From: Deltaproteobacteria bacterium
GTDB lineage: Bacteria > Desulfobacterota > JADFXK01
DNA length: 12,391 bases
Assembly (NCBI GenBank): GCA_015233285.1
Contig: JADFYA010000068.1
Location: 1-12,391, forward strand
Direction: 5' to 3'
Part shown: one piece after another, positions 1 through 6,694 of the stretch
Layout: every line of letters starts with the position of its first letter
Position numbering within the stretch: the first letter of the stretch is position 1
Translations under genes and position numbers: made by a program
The notes under the pieces: model-generated
What the model saw: only the letters and a program-made list of their open reading frames with translations
The model's database searches: none
Told to the model about the DNA's origin: nothing

Positions 1-1653
1 CCAGGCGAAAAATCCGGTAAATTTGCCTTTGTACATTTGGTCGAAGATGTCCATCCAGGTATAGGACACGCCGTCGTCGACCTTGGGCAGCCAGGAGTAG
101 CCGAACTCGTTTTCCTTGGTGGCTTCATCGCCGAACATGGACTTGAGAAAGCTGGCCATGTACTTGGGTTTGTTTTGCCACCAGTTGGCGGAAAGAGGTT
201 CGTTGGTCTTGGGCGTGTTCTTCTTGTTGTAATCCTCCAGGGTGGGGTTGGACGCGGCCGGAGTGCCCAGATATCCCGGCCAAATGTGGAACAAGAGGCC
301 ATGGTCGGTGGAGGCCTGGACGTTTGACTCGCCGCGCAGGGCGTTGACCCCGCCGCCGGCTATGCCGATGTTGCCCAGAAGCAATTGAATAATGCACATG
401 GCCCGGATGTTTTGGACTCCCACGGTATGCTGGGTCCAGCCCATGGCGTACATGATGGTGCCGGCTTTATCATCGGGACCGGTAGCGGCATAGGCGGCAT
501 AGACCTTGAGCAGGTCGGGAATGGGCGTACCCGTAATGGACGAAACGATCTCCGGGGTATACCGGGAGAAGTGTTTCTTCAACCGCTGCAAGACGCAGTT
601 GGGATCTTGCATGGTTAAGTCACGTTTGTCCCGTCCTTTTTCATCTTTCTCAAAAGTCCAGCCGGCCTTATCGTACTTGTGGGTCTTGGGGTCATACCCG
701 GAAAACAGCCCATCGTTGAACCCGAACTTAGACGAAACAATGAACGGTGCATTAGTGTAATTGGCCGTATATTCCTTGGCGTATAGCTCCTTAGTCAGAA
801 TATAGTTGATCATGCCGCCTAAAAAGGCGATATCGGTTCCGGAGCGCAGGTAGGTGTAGATATCCGCCTTAGCCGAGGTGCGGGTAAAGCGCGGATCCAC
901 GTGAATTAAAGTGGCGCCCTTTTCCTGGGCTTTGGTGACCCACTTAAAAGAAATGGGATGGTTCTCTGCTGCATTGGAGCCCATTATCAGGATACAGTCG
1001 GCATTCCTGATGTCTATCCAATGGTTGGTCATGGCGCCGCGTCCGAACGACTCTCCCAGAGCCTCTACAGTGGCGCTGTGTCAGATACGGGCCTGGTGTT
1101 CAATATAGACCAGGCCCAGGGAGCGCATAATAGCCTGAAGTAACCAGCATTCCTCGTTGTCTAAGGCGGCGGACCCGATGTGGGCGATCCCCTCGGTGCG
1201 ATTGACTTCTTGACCTTTGGCATTCTTGGTCACAAAAGCGGTGTCGCGTGATTTCTTAACATTAACGGCAATCCGGTCCAGGGCCCAGTCCCAGGTTTTT
1301 TCTTCCCATTTGTCGCTGTAGGGCGCCCGGTAGAGCACCTGGGTCCACCGGGACGGATTGACGACCAACTGGTATAACGAGGCGCCTTTGGCACACAGAG
1401 AGCCTTCATTGATGGGATGATCCGAATCACCTTCAGTGTTGATAATCTTACCCGTGGCCTTATCCGTCTGGACGATTTGTCCGCACCCCACCGCGCAGTA
1501 GGGGCAGATGGATGTCGTCTCTTTAACGGACATGGTATCCAACCCGGCGGCGTAGGATTTGATCGGCAGGACGTCGAACCCCAGCCCAGCCAGGGCGCCG
1601 AGGGCGGAGGCCATCCCGGAGATCTTTAGGAACTCCCGGCGAGTAACGTGCAT
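1..1653 (-). CDS. fdnG: Formate dehydrogenase-N type alpha subunit, selenocysteine-containing, C-terminus outside window
   Basis: Catalytic subunit of a periplasmic formate dehydrogenase, oxidising formate to CO2 at a Mo or W bis-MGD centre. The visible protein is 551 residues; E. coli FdnG is about 1015, so roughly half is present. A Tat signal (TRREFLK, residues 4-10) is followed by a hydrophobic stretch and a likely cleavage site near SYAA. Cys50, Cys53, Cys57 and Cys87 ligate a [4Fe-4S] cluster. Codon 191 is TGA inside QARI-U-HSATV, which matches the Sec-His active site of FdnG, and the frame stays open from there to the window edge with family motifs (GRGAMTNHW, MGSNAAENHP, MYAMGWTQHT, GGGVNALRGESNVQ). 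The start at 1653 has AAGGAGGA six bases upstream. Electron-transfer and membrane subunits would lie to the left, outside the window. A naive gene caller would stop at 1081 and report a 190-residue fragment. Confidence 0.96.
1057..1078 (-). promoter_or_regulatory. bSECIS-like hairpin directly after the Sec UGA
   Basis: Starting two bases after the UGA, CAGCGCC can pair with GGCTCTG (six pairs and one C-U mismatch) around an 8-base loop, ACTGTAGA, which contains a GU. Bacterial SECIS elements are short hairpins within the reading frame whose apical loop G/U bases bind SelB, so position and form fit. Loop contacts with SelB are inferred. Confidence 0.7.
1081..1083 (-). other. Selenocysteine UGA codon (Sec191) of the formate dehydrogenase
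   Basis: In-frame TGA between Ile190 and His192. The coding frame and family similarity continue for 360 further codons, and the flanking QAR-x-U-H pattern is the conserved active-site context of selenocysteine formate dehydrogenases. Recoding requires SelB, tRNA-Sec, SelA and SelD elsewhere in the genome. Confidence 0.95.
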
Positions 1654-1815
1654 AGGCTCCTCCTTACTTAAGATTGCTGGCGGTTATTTTTGGCCGCGAT
1701 CGGGCGCGGCGGAGGTATGGATTTGAAGAGAAGGATTTTGGGGCCGAGCGAATTAGACTGGACCCTGAACAGTTGTGGTGCGAAGGGATTATAATCTATC
1801 ATTTTTCCGGCTGTA

Positions 1816-1907
1816 CAAGCAGGTCACCGGACCGCCAGGCAGGCAGCCTTGAGCTATCCGGTTGGTTTACTCCGGCCGAATTTTCGACCACAGCGGCGGC
1901 CTGCTTG
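1816..1907. ncRNA. Candidate structured RNA element (multi-stem), strand unresolved
   Basis: Outer arms CAAGCAGG (1816-1823) and CCTGCTTG (1900-1907) pair perfectly, and inner arms CCGCC (1832-1836) and GGCGG (1895-1899) also pair perfectly. Inside them are three small hairpins: GGC/GCC near 1839-1849, CCGG/CCGG (1858-1861 with 1872-1875), and an imperfect stem around an AATTTT core (1874-1889). This nested arrangement resembles a riboswitch or other folded leader. If transcribed on the minus strand it could precede the molybdenum/tungsten enzyme gene fdnG, which would make a Moco-type riboswitch worth testing, but I cannot confirm a family. It could also be a DNA-level palindromic element. 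Confidence 0.35.
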
Positions 1908-2126
1908 CCTATTCTTATATACCATCTTTCCATAAGCTAAGCAACTAAAAAAAATCATAAACTGTTAGCTCAAAATTGACATAGCCAGGCTTGAAAGAAA
2001 ACCTGAATGACATGGAAGCGAAAGTTAAACAACGAGGGTCAAAATTCGCAGGATAATGGTTGGGGCCAACGCGGCCCGATGACTGCTCTTGCATGCGAGG
2101 CGGATTATTTTGTGGAGAACTCGGGT

Positions 2127-2153
2127 TAAAGAAAATATGGAATAAGCCGATAA
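2127..2153 (+). promoter_or_regulatory. Sigma-28 (FliA) type flagellar promoter
   Basis: TAAAGAAA, an 11-base spacer, then GCCGATAA. The known FliA consensus is TAAAGTTT-N11-GCCGATAA, so the -10 is perfect, the spacing exact and the first five -35 bases match. The expected transcript start is about 70 bases before the ATG at 2230. This places the small downstream gene in the late flagellar/motility regulon. Confidence 0.8.
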
Positions 2154-2229
2154 GAAAGATAGGAATAGTCCAAATATGGATTAGCCTTTGATTAAGTCTA
2201 TCCATCTAATGCCAAAAGGAGGGTTCATC

Positions 2230-2436
2230 ATGTCTATTAACTCAATTTCTTCCGGTAATCCGGCACCCCTACAGGTGGCACAACCCCTGTCGAATGCCAA
2301 TGCAGCTAAACCAGTAGCGCCGGCCGTAAAAAATGACCACGATGGTGACGACGGCGCCGCGTCCCAGGCCGCCTCTAAGCCATCTGCCAATATGAATGGT
2401 CAAGTCGTAGGCGCCTTAATCAACGCCATGGCCTAA
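2230..2436 (+). CDS. Small Asp-rich protein, likely sigma-28 controlled, function unknown
   Basis: A 68-residue protein with a strong ribosome binding site (AAAGGAGGG, six bases before ATG 2230), which is why this start is chosen over in-frame ATGs at 2188 and 2209. It opens with MSINSISSGN, has a Pro/Ala-rich middle, an acidic cluster NDHDGDDG (residues 35-42), a Ser/Ala segment, and ends NGQVVGALINAMA. It has no signal peptide or membrane segment. The acidic Asp/Gly cluster resembles a calcium-binding loop, but no complete EF-hand or RTX motif is seen. With a FliA-type promoter just upstream, a role in motility is inferred. It is not secreted by any signal that I can see and is convergent with the DUF1566 array. 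I do not recognise a named family with confidence. Confidence 0.8.
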   Translation: MSINSISSGNPAPLQVAQPLSNANAAKPVAPAVKNDHDGDDGAASQAASKPSANMNGQVVGALINAMA

Positions 2437-2457
2437 CCCCATCCTCTTACCGTGATG

Positions 2458-2551
2458 CCGGGCAGTTGAGCCTGGTTGGGTATGTCCGATGATGGCATTT
2501 TCCGGGACCGAAACCCGCATATTATCATCAATCGGCCGGCTCAACGCCCGG
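2458..2551. repeat. Imperfect inverted repeat between convergent genes
   Basis: CCGGGCAGTTGAGCCTGG (2458-2475) is nearly the reverse complement of CCGGCTCAACGCCCGG (2536-2551), with one-base insertions and about 60 bases between the arms. Both arms are followed by GTTGGG. It sits in the 236-base gap between the ends of two convergent genes. A transcription-stopping structure is possible, although no T tract follows on either strand. The rest of the gap shows nothing identifiable. Confidence 0.4.
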
Positions 2552-2672
2552 TTGGGGCCAATGTCAAAACCACCAGCCGACTGTCCGGCATTACGTTTAA
2601 CCAGATCATTCTTCCACTAATGCGAGGGGTCGAGATTGAAACGTCACCTGTCAATCTTTGCTTCCTGATTGT

Positions 2673-3266
2673 TTATTGTCCACTCCGAACGGGCCAAATG
2701 TAGTGACTTACCGTCTTATCGTCAGGGCCCCAGATTTGGTCACCGCAGACAGTTGAGAGGCTGACGTACCACCCGTTGCCCAACCCCCATCTGTCGTTAG
2801 TACTACTCGACCAGTAGTAGTGCGGCAGGACATTTTCAAAAAAATACATTTTGGAACCGCAGATCGACTCGAGCCCGTTTATGAGTGATTGAAACTGGTT
2901 GACAGTGGGCAAGCTCCAATCGCCTGCGGTTGAACCATCGGTCAATGAAGCTGGATTTCCAGCCTTGACCATGGAAGCACGGTCATAGGCGGTTACTTGA
3001 GAGGCCATATCTGCCTGTAGAGGATATAGTCCGCCCCAGCTAGCGTTTTTTAACCAGACCAACCCGGTGCTCATGTCGGTTACCGTGCCGTTGAGGTTAT
3101 CACACCACCTCCCCCGGGGACTGAGTGTGCCTTTGCAGGCGACACATGCTCCGTGCGAGGCCGAAAGCTCATCGGCATAGACCGGAATGAAGGAACAGAT
3201 TAACAAATATGCCGCCACAAAAATGAGCGCCAGATAACATGATAAATTTCTTCGTTTCCTGATCAT
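2673..3266 (-). CDS. Exported DUF1566/Lcl_C domain protein, array copy A
   Basis: 197 residues. The start at 3266 is chosen because GGAGGG lies seven bases upstream; an upstream in-frame ATG at 3338 has no ribosome binding site. A Sec signal peptide with basic MIRKRR and a hydrophobic core ends PVYA, with cleavage after Ala31. The mature protein begins DELSAS and carries C41-x-x-C44 (ACVACKG) and RGRWC55DN. The DUF1566 core follows: GTVTDMSTGLVWLK, SLTDGS-AGDWSLPT, YFFENV, YYWSSS and the terminal IWPVRSGQ. The family (PF07603) includes the C-terminal polysaccharide-binding domain of Legionella Lcl. This is the last gene of the array in the direction of transcription. Its variable segment is unusual in carrying extra cysteines (SICGSK, STVCGD). 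Ligand unknown. Confidence 0.88.
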   Translation of the reverse strand: MIRKRRNLSCYLALIFVAAYLLICSFIPVYADELSASHGACVACKGTLSPRGRWCDNLNGTVTDMSTGLVWLKNASWGGLYPLQADMASQVTAYDRASMVKAGNPASLTDGSTAGDWSLPTVNQFQSLINGLESICGSKMYFFENVLPHYYWSSSTNDRWGLGNGWYVSLSTVCGDQIWGPDDKTVSHYIWPVRSGQ

Positions 3267-3377
3267 GAAATAACCCTCCATTTCAAGCATGGAAATAAAA
3301 TATGACCAGTATAGATCCGCGGCACAAGGATATCTCATCCTGTCTCCGGCCGCCGAAAGACCGAGTAACCCAATGTC

Positions 3378-3953
3378 CTATTTTATTTGCCGAACCGGCC
3401 AGACATAGGCATTGACCCACTTGTAGTTCGGATGGATGTTGCCGTCGTCCAGGCTAAGGATCCACACGATGCTCCCATTATACGCAGTATTCGACCAGTA
3501 GGCGTTATCTTGGACACCTTCAAAAAAATACGTGTTTGAAAGGCTGATGGCCTCGGTCCCGGTCACTAGTGATTTCAACTGGTTAATGGTAGGCAAGCTC
3601 CAATCGCCTCTGACGGAACCATCGGTCAATGAAGCTGGATTTCCATGGCCGACCAGCGTAGCGCGGTCATAGGCAGTGTCTTGAGCCGATTCTCTCCACA
3701 TAGGATACATTCCACCCCAGCTTGCGTCGAACAACCAGACCAAGCCGGTGGTCATGTCGGTGACCGTACCGTCGTGATTATTACACCACCGCCCCTGAGA
3801 GCTAAGCGACCCCTTACAAGTGATACATGAGGGATGCGTGACCGAGGGCGGAAGCTCGCCGGCATAGGCCGGGATGACGGAGCAAATCGATAAACATAAT
3901 GTTACCAAAATAAGCGCCGGATAGTCTGATGAGTTTTTTCGTTTCTTTAGCAT
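3378..3953 (-). CDS. Exported DUF1566/Lcl_C domain protein, array copy B
   Basis: 191 residues from ATG 3953, which has GGAGGG seven bases upstream; an ATG at 3977 lies before this site and is less likely. The signal peptide runs MLKKRK to PAYA. The mature part has CITC (CxxC), QGRWCNN, GTVTDMTTGLVWLFDASWGG, GDWSLPT, YFFEGV, YWSNTA and YVWPVRQIK. Its C-terminus is QIK rather than the GGQ-type ending. In the DUF1566 motif the usual WLKDA is WLFDA. It is separated from copy A by 111 bases. The region between the YWS and WPVR motifs shares almost no residues with its neighbours, while the framework around it is near-identical at DNA level. Probable extracellular binding protein; role inferred from the domain only. 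Confidence 0.87.
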   Translation of the reverse strand: MLKKRKNSSDYPALILVTLCLSICSVIPAYAGELPPSVTHPSCITCKGSLSSQGRWCNNHDGTVTDMTTGLVWLFDASWGGMYPMWRESAQDTAYDRATLVGHGNPASLTDGSVRGDWSLPTINQLKSLVTGTEAISLSNTYFFEGVQDNAYWSNTAYNGSIVWILSLDDGNIHPNYKWVNAYVWPVRQIK

Positions 3954-4069
3954 GGCACAACCCTCCATAATAGACATAGAAATAAGCTATAACTCGTTTA
4001 GGTTCACAGCCATAGCAGCCGACATTCGTACTTCCGGCCAATGACCGAATAGTTAGAGAATCAATTCGG

Positions 4070-4666
4070 CTAATGTCCTGCTCGAACCGGCCAGACGTGG
4101 AAGCTCCAGTCCTTAGGGAAGTTCTGGACGGAGCCGTAGTCCATAAAGACGACCCACGCCCAGCTCGTATCCTGGGCGTTCGGAGTACTCGACCAATAGC
4201 CGTTGGGATATAACAAATCGAAATACATGACACCGGTAAAGAAATACGTGCCGTTAAGGTTAACGCCTTCAGTCCCTGTCGTGAGAGATTTCAATTGGTT
4301 CAAAGTCGGCAAACTCCAATCGCCTGCCGCAGAACGATCGGTTAGTGAGGTTGGATATCCATTCTTGACCATAGAAGCCCGATCATAGGCAGTTACTTGA
4401 GATGCCGTATTTGTTTGTAGAGGAAATGGCCCACCCCAGCCGGCGTCTTTCAGCCAGACCAGTCCGGTGGTCATGTCGGTGACCGTCCCGTTGCCGTTAT
4501 CACACCACCGGCCAAGGGGGCTAAGCGTCCCTTTACAGGAGACACATGCTGCGTGCGAGGCCGGAAGCTCGTCGGCATGGGACGCGACACACGAATAAGC
4601 CAGTAGAAATATCAGCATGGAGCCGGCCATAAAAGAGCCGAATAAGCTTCTTTTATCCTCACGCAT
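4070..4666 (-). CDS. Exported DUF1566/Lcl_C domain protein, array copy C
   Basis: 198 residues from ATG 4666, with GGAAGG seven bases upstream. An in-frame ATG at 4681 overlaps that site, so the internal start is preferred. The signal peptide begins MREDKRS and ends SHA, before DELPASHAAC. CVSC, LGRWCDN, GTVTDMTTGLVWLKDAGWGG, GDWSLPT, YFFTGV, YWSSTP and HVWPVRAGH follow. Its variable segment is longer than in copy B, with an insertion (MYFDLLYPNG) before YWSST and an aromatic-rich stretch (DTSWAWVVFMDYG). The signal peptide sequence is unlike those of copies D, F and G, so this copy belongs to a different sub-lineage together with A and B. A GCCGATAA octamer lies 30 bases upstream. Confidence 0.87.
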   Translation of the reverse strand: MREDKRSLFGSFMAGSMLIFLLAYSCVASHADELPASHAACVSCKGTLSPLGRWCDNGNGTVTDMTTGLVWLKDAGWGGPFPLQTNTASQVTAYDRASMVKNGYPTSLTDRSAAGDWSLPTLNQLKSLTTGTEGVNLNGTYFFTGVMYFDLLYPNGYWSSTPNAQDTSWAWVVFMDYGSVQNFPKDWSFHVWPVRAGH

Positions 4667-4695
4667 AAAGCTACCTTCCAAATGTGTTTGATTGT

Positions 4696-4703
4696 TTATC
4701 GGC
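4696..4703 (-). promoter_or_regulatory. GCCGATAA octamer upstream of copy C (possible sigma-28 -10)
   Basis: A perfect match to the FliA -10 octamer, 30 bases before ATG 4666 and on the correct strand. The -35 position (ATGGGGTC) does not match TAAA, so promoter activity is doubtful. Noted because a full sigma-28 promoter occurs elsewhere in the same window. Confidence 0.25.
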
Positions 4704-4819
4704 GGGAGAAGGTTGACCCCATGGCCATTCAGTCAAGAGCTGCCCATCGCGTATTCCCTTCAAAGTCTGTGATGACGACAGCCTTAAAACGCTTAGGACG
4801 TTTTCCTCCACTCACACCA

Positions 4820-5506
4820 TCAAACAACCAGATGATCAATTCGTCTATTGTCCACCACGAACAGGCCACCAGTAGGTGTAGCCGAACTTAGGACAATACC
4901 CCCCCCGTAGCCCCCATACACACCGACGAGCAACGCGGTGGCGGGGTCGAAGGAGTCGGTTGTACTAGACCAGTAGTAGCAGTAGGACCGGAGGCCGGTA
5001 AAAAGATACTGGCTGGAAGAACGGATGGCCTCAGTTCCGTTCGTAAGAGCGTAAAGCTCGTTATATGTTGGCAAACGCCATTGACCTGCCTGTGAACCAT
5101 CGGTCAACGAGGCTGGGTTACCAGCTTTAACTTGAGCCGCTTGACCAACGGCGCCATACCAGGTAGTATACGAACCCCAGGCCGCGTCTTTCAGCCAGAT
5201 CAATCCGGTGGTCGTGTCGGTGACCGTGCCGTTCCTGTTATCGCACCAGCGTCCGGCCGCGGTGCATTCGCAGCGAAATGGCGGCCGCGAGAGTGGCAGT
5301 TCACCGGCAGTGGTCGTGTCGGCTACCGACCCGCTCTTAATATCGCTCGATCGCCCAGCAGCATTGTCGGCGTTCTCACAAGGAAATGACGGTCGCGAGG
5401 CCGGAAGCTCACCGGCATAGACCGGAAAGCTCGAATAACAAACTAGACAACCCAGCATAAAAACGATCAATAAAGAAGGTGATACTCTTCCTGTATTCCT
5501 ATTCAT
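4820..5506 (-). CDS. Exported DUF1566/Lcl_C domain protein, array copy D, out of frame at a G8 tract
   Basis: As read, 228 residues from ATG 5506 (GGAGGG six bases upstream). The signal peptide (MNRNTGRVSP to PVYA) is nearly identical to copies F and G. The N-terminal part is duplicated: a unit AGELPxSRPxFxCE...ADTTT of 36 residues is followed by a related 34-residue unit that contains the canonical GRWCDNRNGTVTDTTT. The domain continues through LIWLKDAAWG, GQWRLPTYNEL, YLFTGL and YYWSSTTD. Within a run of eight G residues (4899-4906) the frame departs from the family: the reading shown ends DNRRIDHLVV, whereas one extra G would give KFGYTYWWPVRGGQ ending at 4845, matching every sister copy. 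Either a phase-off allele, a fresh pseudogene, or a sequencing error in the homopolymer. Confidence 0.85.
   Translation of the reverse strand: MNRNTGRVSPSLLIVFMLGCLVCYSSFPVYAGELPASRPSFPCENADNAAGRSSDIKSGSVADTTTAGELPLSRPPFRCECTAAGRWCDNRNGTVTDTTTGLIWLKDAAWGSYTTWYGAVGQAAQVKAGNPASLTDGSQAGQWRLPTYNELYALTNGTEAIRSSSQYLFTGLRSYCYYWSSTTDSFDPATALLVGVYGGYGGGIVLSSATPTGGLFVVDNRRIDHLVV
4899..4906 (-). repeat. G8 homopolymer tract (C8 on the plus strand) in copy D
   Basis: Eight consecutive G in the coding strand of copy D, close to a G5 run (4911-4915). Poly-G tracts of this length are known slippage sites for phase variation of surface proteins in other bacteria. A change to G9 (or G6) restores the canonical WPVRGGQ C-terminus. 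Confidence 0.8.
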
Positions 5507-5543
5507 GGTGGTCCCTCCAAATTGATTTATTTGCTTTGCGGAA

Positions 5544-5561
5544 ACCGAGTTACGACCCGAT
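5544..5561 (-). promoter_or_regulatory. Conserved leader stem-loop before copy D
   Basis: ATCGGGT-CGTA-ACTCGGT folds into a 7-bp stem, including two G-U pairs, with a 4-base loop. It lies 38 bases before ATG 5506 and follows TTGACT (5569-5574), a possible -35 element. The same element precedes copies F and G. Confidence 0.5.
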
Positions 5562-5577
5562 CATCTTAAGTCAAGGG

Positions 5578-5613
5578 CTACCGGTTGCCTGGTTTAAAGT
5601 TAAAGATATCCTT
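5578..5613 (-). pseudogene. Remnant 3' end of an 8104-8574 type gene before copy D
   Basis: Read on the minus strand this encodes KDIFNFKPGNR followed by TAG, closely matching NDLFNLDQGNR-stop at the end of the intact gene at 8104-8574. Similarity fades upstream of it. It shows that a gene of that type once preceded copy D in the same arrangement now seen upstream of copy G. Confidence 0.6.
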
Positions 5614-5678
5614 CCCCATGGCCCGGCCGAGAACCTTTTGCCGCGGTAAAGAATCAAAAAAACACATCATCAACTGGC

Positions 5679-6491
5679 CTATTGTCCTCCCCGAACCGGC
5701 CAGACGTAGAAATGGGCCGTCTTAAGGTAGCTGTCGACGTAGCCGCTGTACATATCGACAAGCCACGCGTAGGTCGGACCATCGGTAGTACTCGACCAGT
5801 AGTCGTTCATCTGGACACCGGTAAATAGATACATGTGAGAAGATAGGACGCTCTCAGTCCCAGTCCTGAAGGCTACTAGCTCATCTTTTGTGGGCAGACG
5901 CCACTGACCTGCTTGTGAGCCATCGGTCACCCAGGCTGGATTTCCATTTTGGACCTGAGCCGCTAGAGTACCGGCGTCGGACCAAATGTTTTTACCGCCC
6001 CAACTGGCGTCTTGCAGCCAGACCAATCCTGTGGTCGTATCGGTTATCGTACCGTTATCATTATCGCACCACCGTCCCTGAGGACTACATGTTGGTTTAC
6101 TGCAATTTTTGATTTGAATGGGTTGGGCCGAGGAAGAAATCGCACCTGTTGCGTCCACAGCCCAAGAAATCCCAACCCCGTTGCGGTCGATAACGTAAAA
6201 ACGAGATCCTGTTTTGTTTCCGTAGACAACGGTAAAATAAATGTCACTGGTCTTGGAGGCGATATATCCGTTCATAGTGCCGGGAAAGGCGGTAGAGGTA
6301 GAATTAGAACTCGTGACCGTGCCCCGGATCGTAGCATATGCCGTCGCTCCTGATCCCACTTGTTCAACGATGTAATGATAGTTGACGTCGGAATAATTAT
6401 TGTCGGAGACGCAACCCCTCCAAGTCTGTGCCTGGGCAACAGGTAGAAACAAGCCGGAAACGAACAAAAACACGCTAGGACGAAGATACAT
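5679..6491 (-). CDS. Exported two-domain fusion: unknown beta-rich domain plus DUF1566/Lcl_C, array copy E
   Basis: 270 residues from ATG 6491. Residues 1-21 form a signal peptide (MYLRPSVFLFVSGLFLPVAQA). Residues 22-130 match the stand-alone 8104-8574 protein (YIVEQVG-G-TAYATIRGTV, AFPGTM-GYI, GSRFYV, SWAVDA, IKNC). From SPQGRWCDN onward it is a DUF1566 domain ending YVWPVRGGQ. The upstream ATG at 6499, eight bases earlier and better placed for the GGAGAGGAAG site, starts MKKCIFVL as in the sister gene. That frame is lost because one A is missing in the CTAGCG context (CTAAGC in the sister) and it ends at 6272. Expression of the fusion would therefore depend on ATG 6491, which still yields a plausible signal peptide. 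The fusion probably arose by deletion of the tail and spacer between two adjacent genes. Confidence 0.84.
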   Translation of the reverse strand: MYLRPSVFLFVSGLFLPVAQAQTWRGCVSDNNYSDVNYHYIVEQVGSGATAYATIRGTVTSSNSTSTAFPGTMNGYIASKTSDIYFTVVYGNKTGSRFYVIDRNGVGISWAVDATGAISSSAQPIQIKNCSKPTCSPQGRWCDNDNGTITDTTTGLVWLQDASWGGKNIWSDAGTLAAQVQNGNPAWVTDGSQAGQWRLPTKDELVAFRTGTESVLSSHMYLFTGVQMNDYWSSTTDGPTYAWLVDMYSGYVDSYLKTAHFYVWPVRGGQ

Positions 6492-6694
6492 TTTTTCATT
6501 TCTTCCTCTCCATAATTGAGAGTGTGATTAGAGATTGGTTCTGCCGTCGCCACAAGATAAATGCTATGTATGCAAAGCAGCGGGCGGTTGCGCAACTTGC
6601 CTGACTAAGTCAAGACGTTCGTTTCCACCCCAACAGGCCCGGCCGGGAGCATTTCGCCGCGGCAAATAATCAAATAACCAAATCATCGAAGCAT

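Larger units (their letters stand above)
1654..2229. other. Divergent intergenic region between fdnG and the small Asp-rich protein gene
   Basis: No convincing gene in 576 bases. Contents: the fdnG ribosome binding site; a 6-bp hairpin (GCCGCG/CGCGGC, 1693-1710) without a T tract; a GATTATAATC palindrome at 1787-1796 that offers a weak minus-strand -10 with TTGTAC 19 bases upstream; the structured element at 1816-1907; an A8 tract at about 1946; and the sigma-28 promoter at 2127-2153. A short minus-strand open frame at 1945-2205 lacks a ribosome binding site and overlaps the promoter, so it is not called. Confidence 0.6.

Noticed and set aside
1788..1818. Minus-strand sigma-70 promoter for fdnG (TTGTAC with TATAAT)
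   Set aside because: The -10 is good, but the 19-base spacer and weak -35 make it too uncertain, and the GATTATAATC palindrome fits either strand.
1945..2205. Minus-strand open frame of 86 codons with a hydrophobic N-terminus
   Set aside because: No ribosome binding site, lies across the sigma-28 promoter, and no family resemblance.
5530..5550. Second set of sigma-54 sites in the leaders of copies D, F and G
   Set aside because: GG-N10-GC spacing occurs before D and G, but the -24 and -12 bases do not match the consensus and the GC is lost before copy F.
6272..6595. Minus-strand open frame of 107 codons beginning upstream of copy E
   Set aside because: It is the ancestral start frame of copy E running out of frame after the one-base loss, plus upstream sequence. 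It is not a separate gene.
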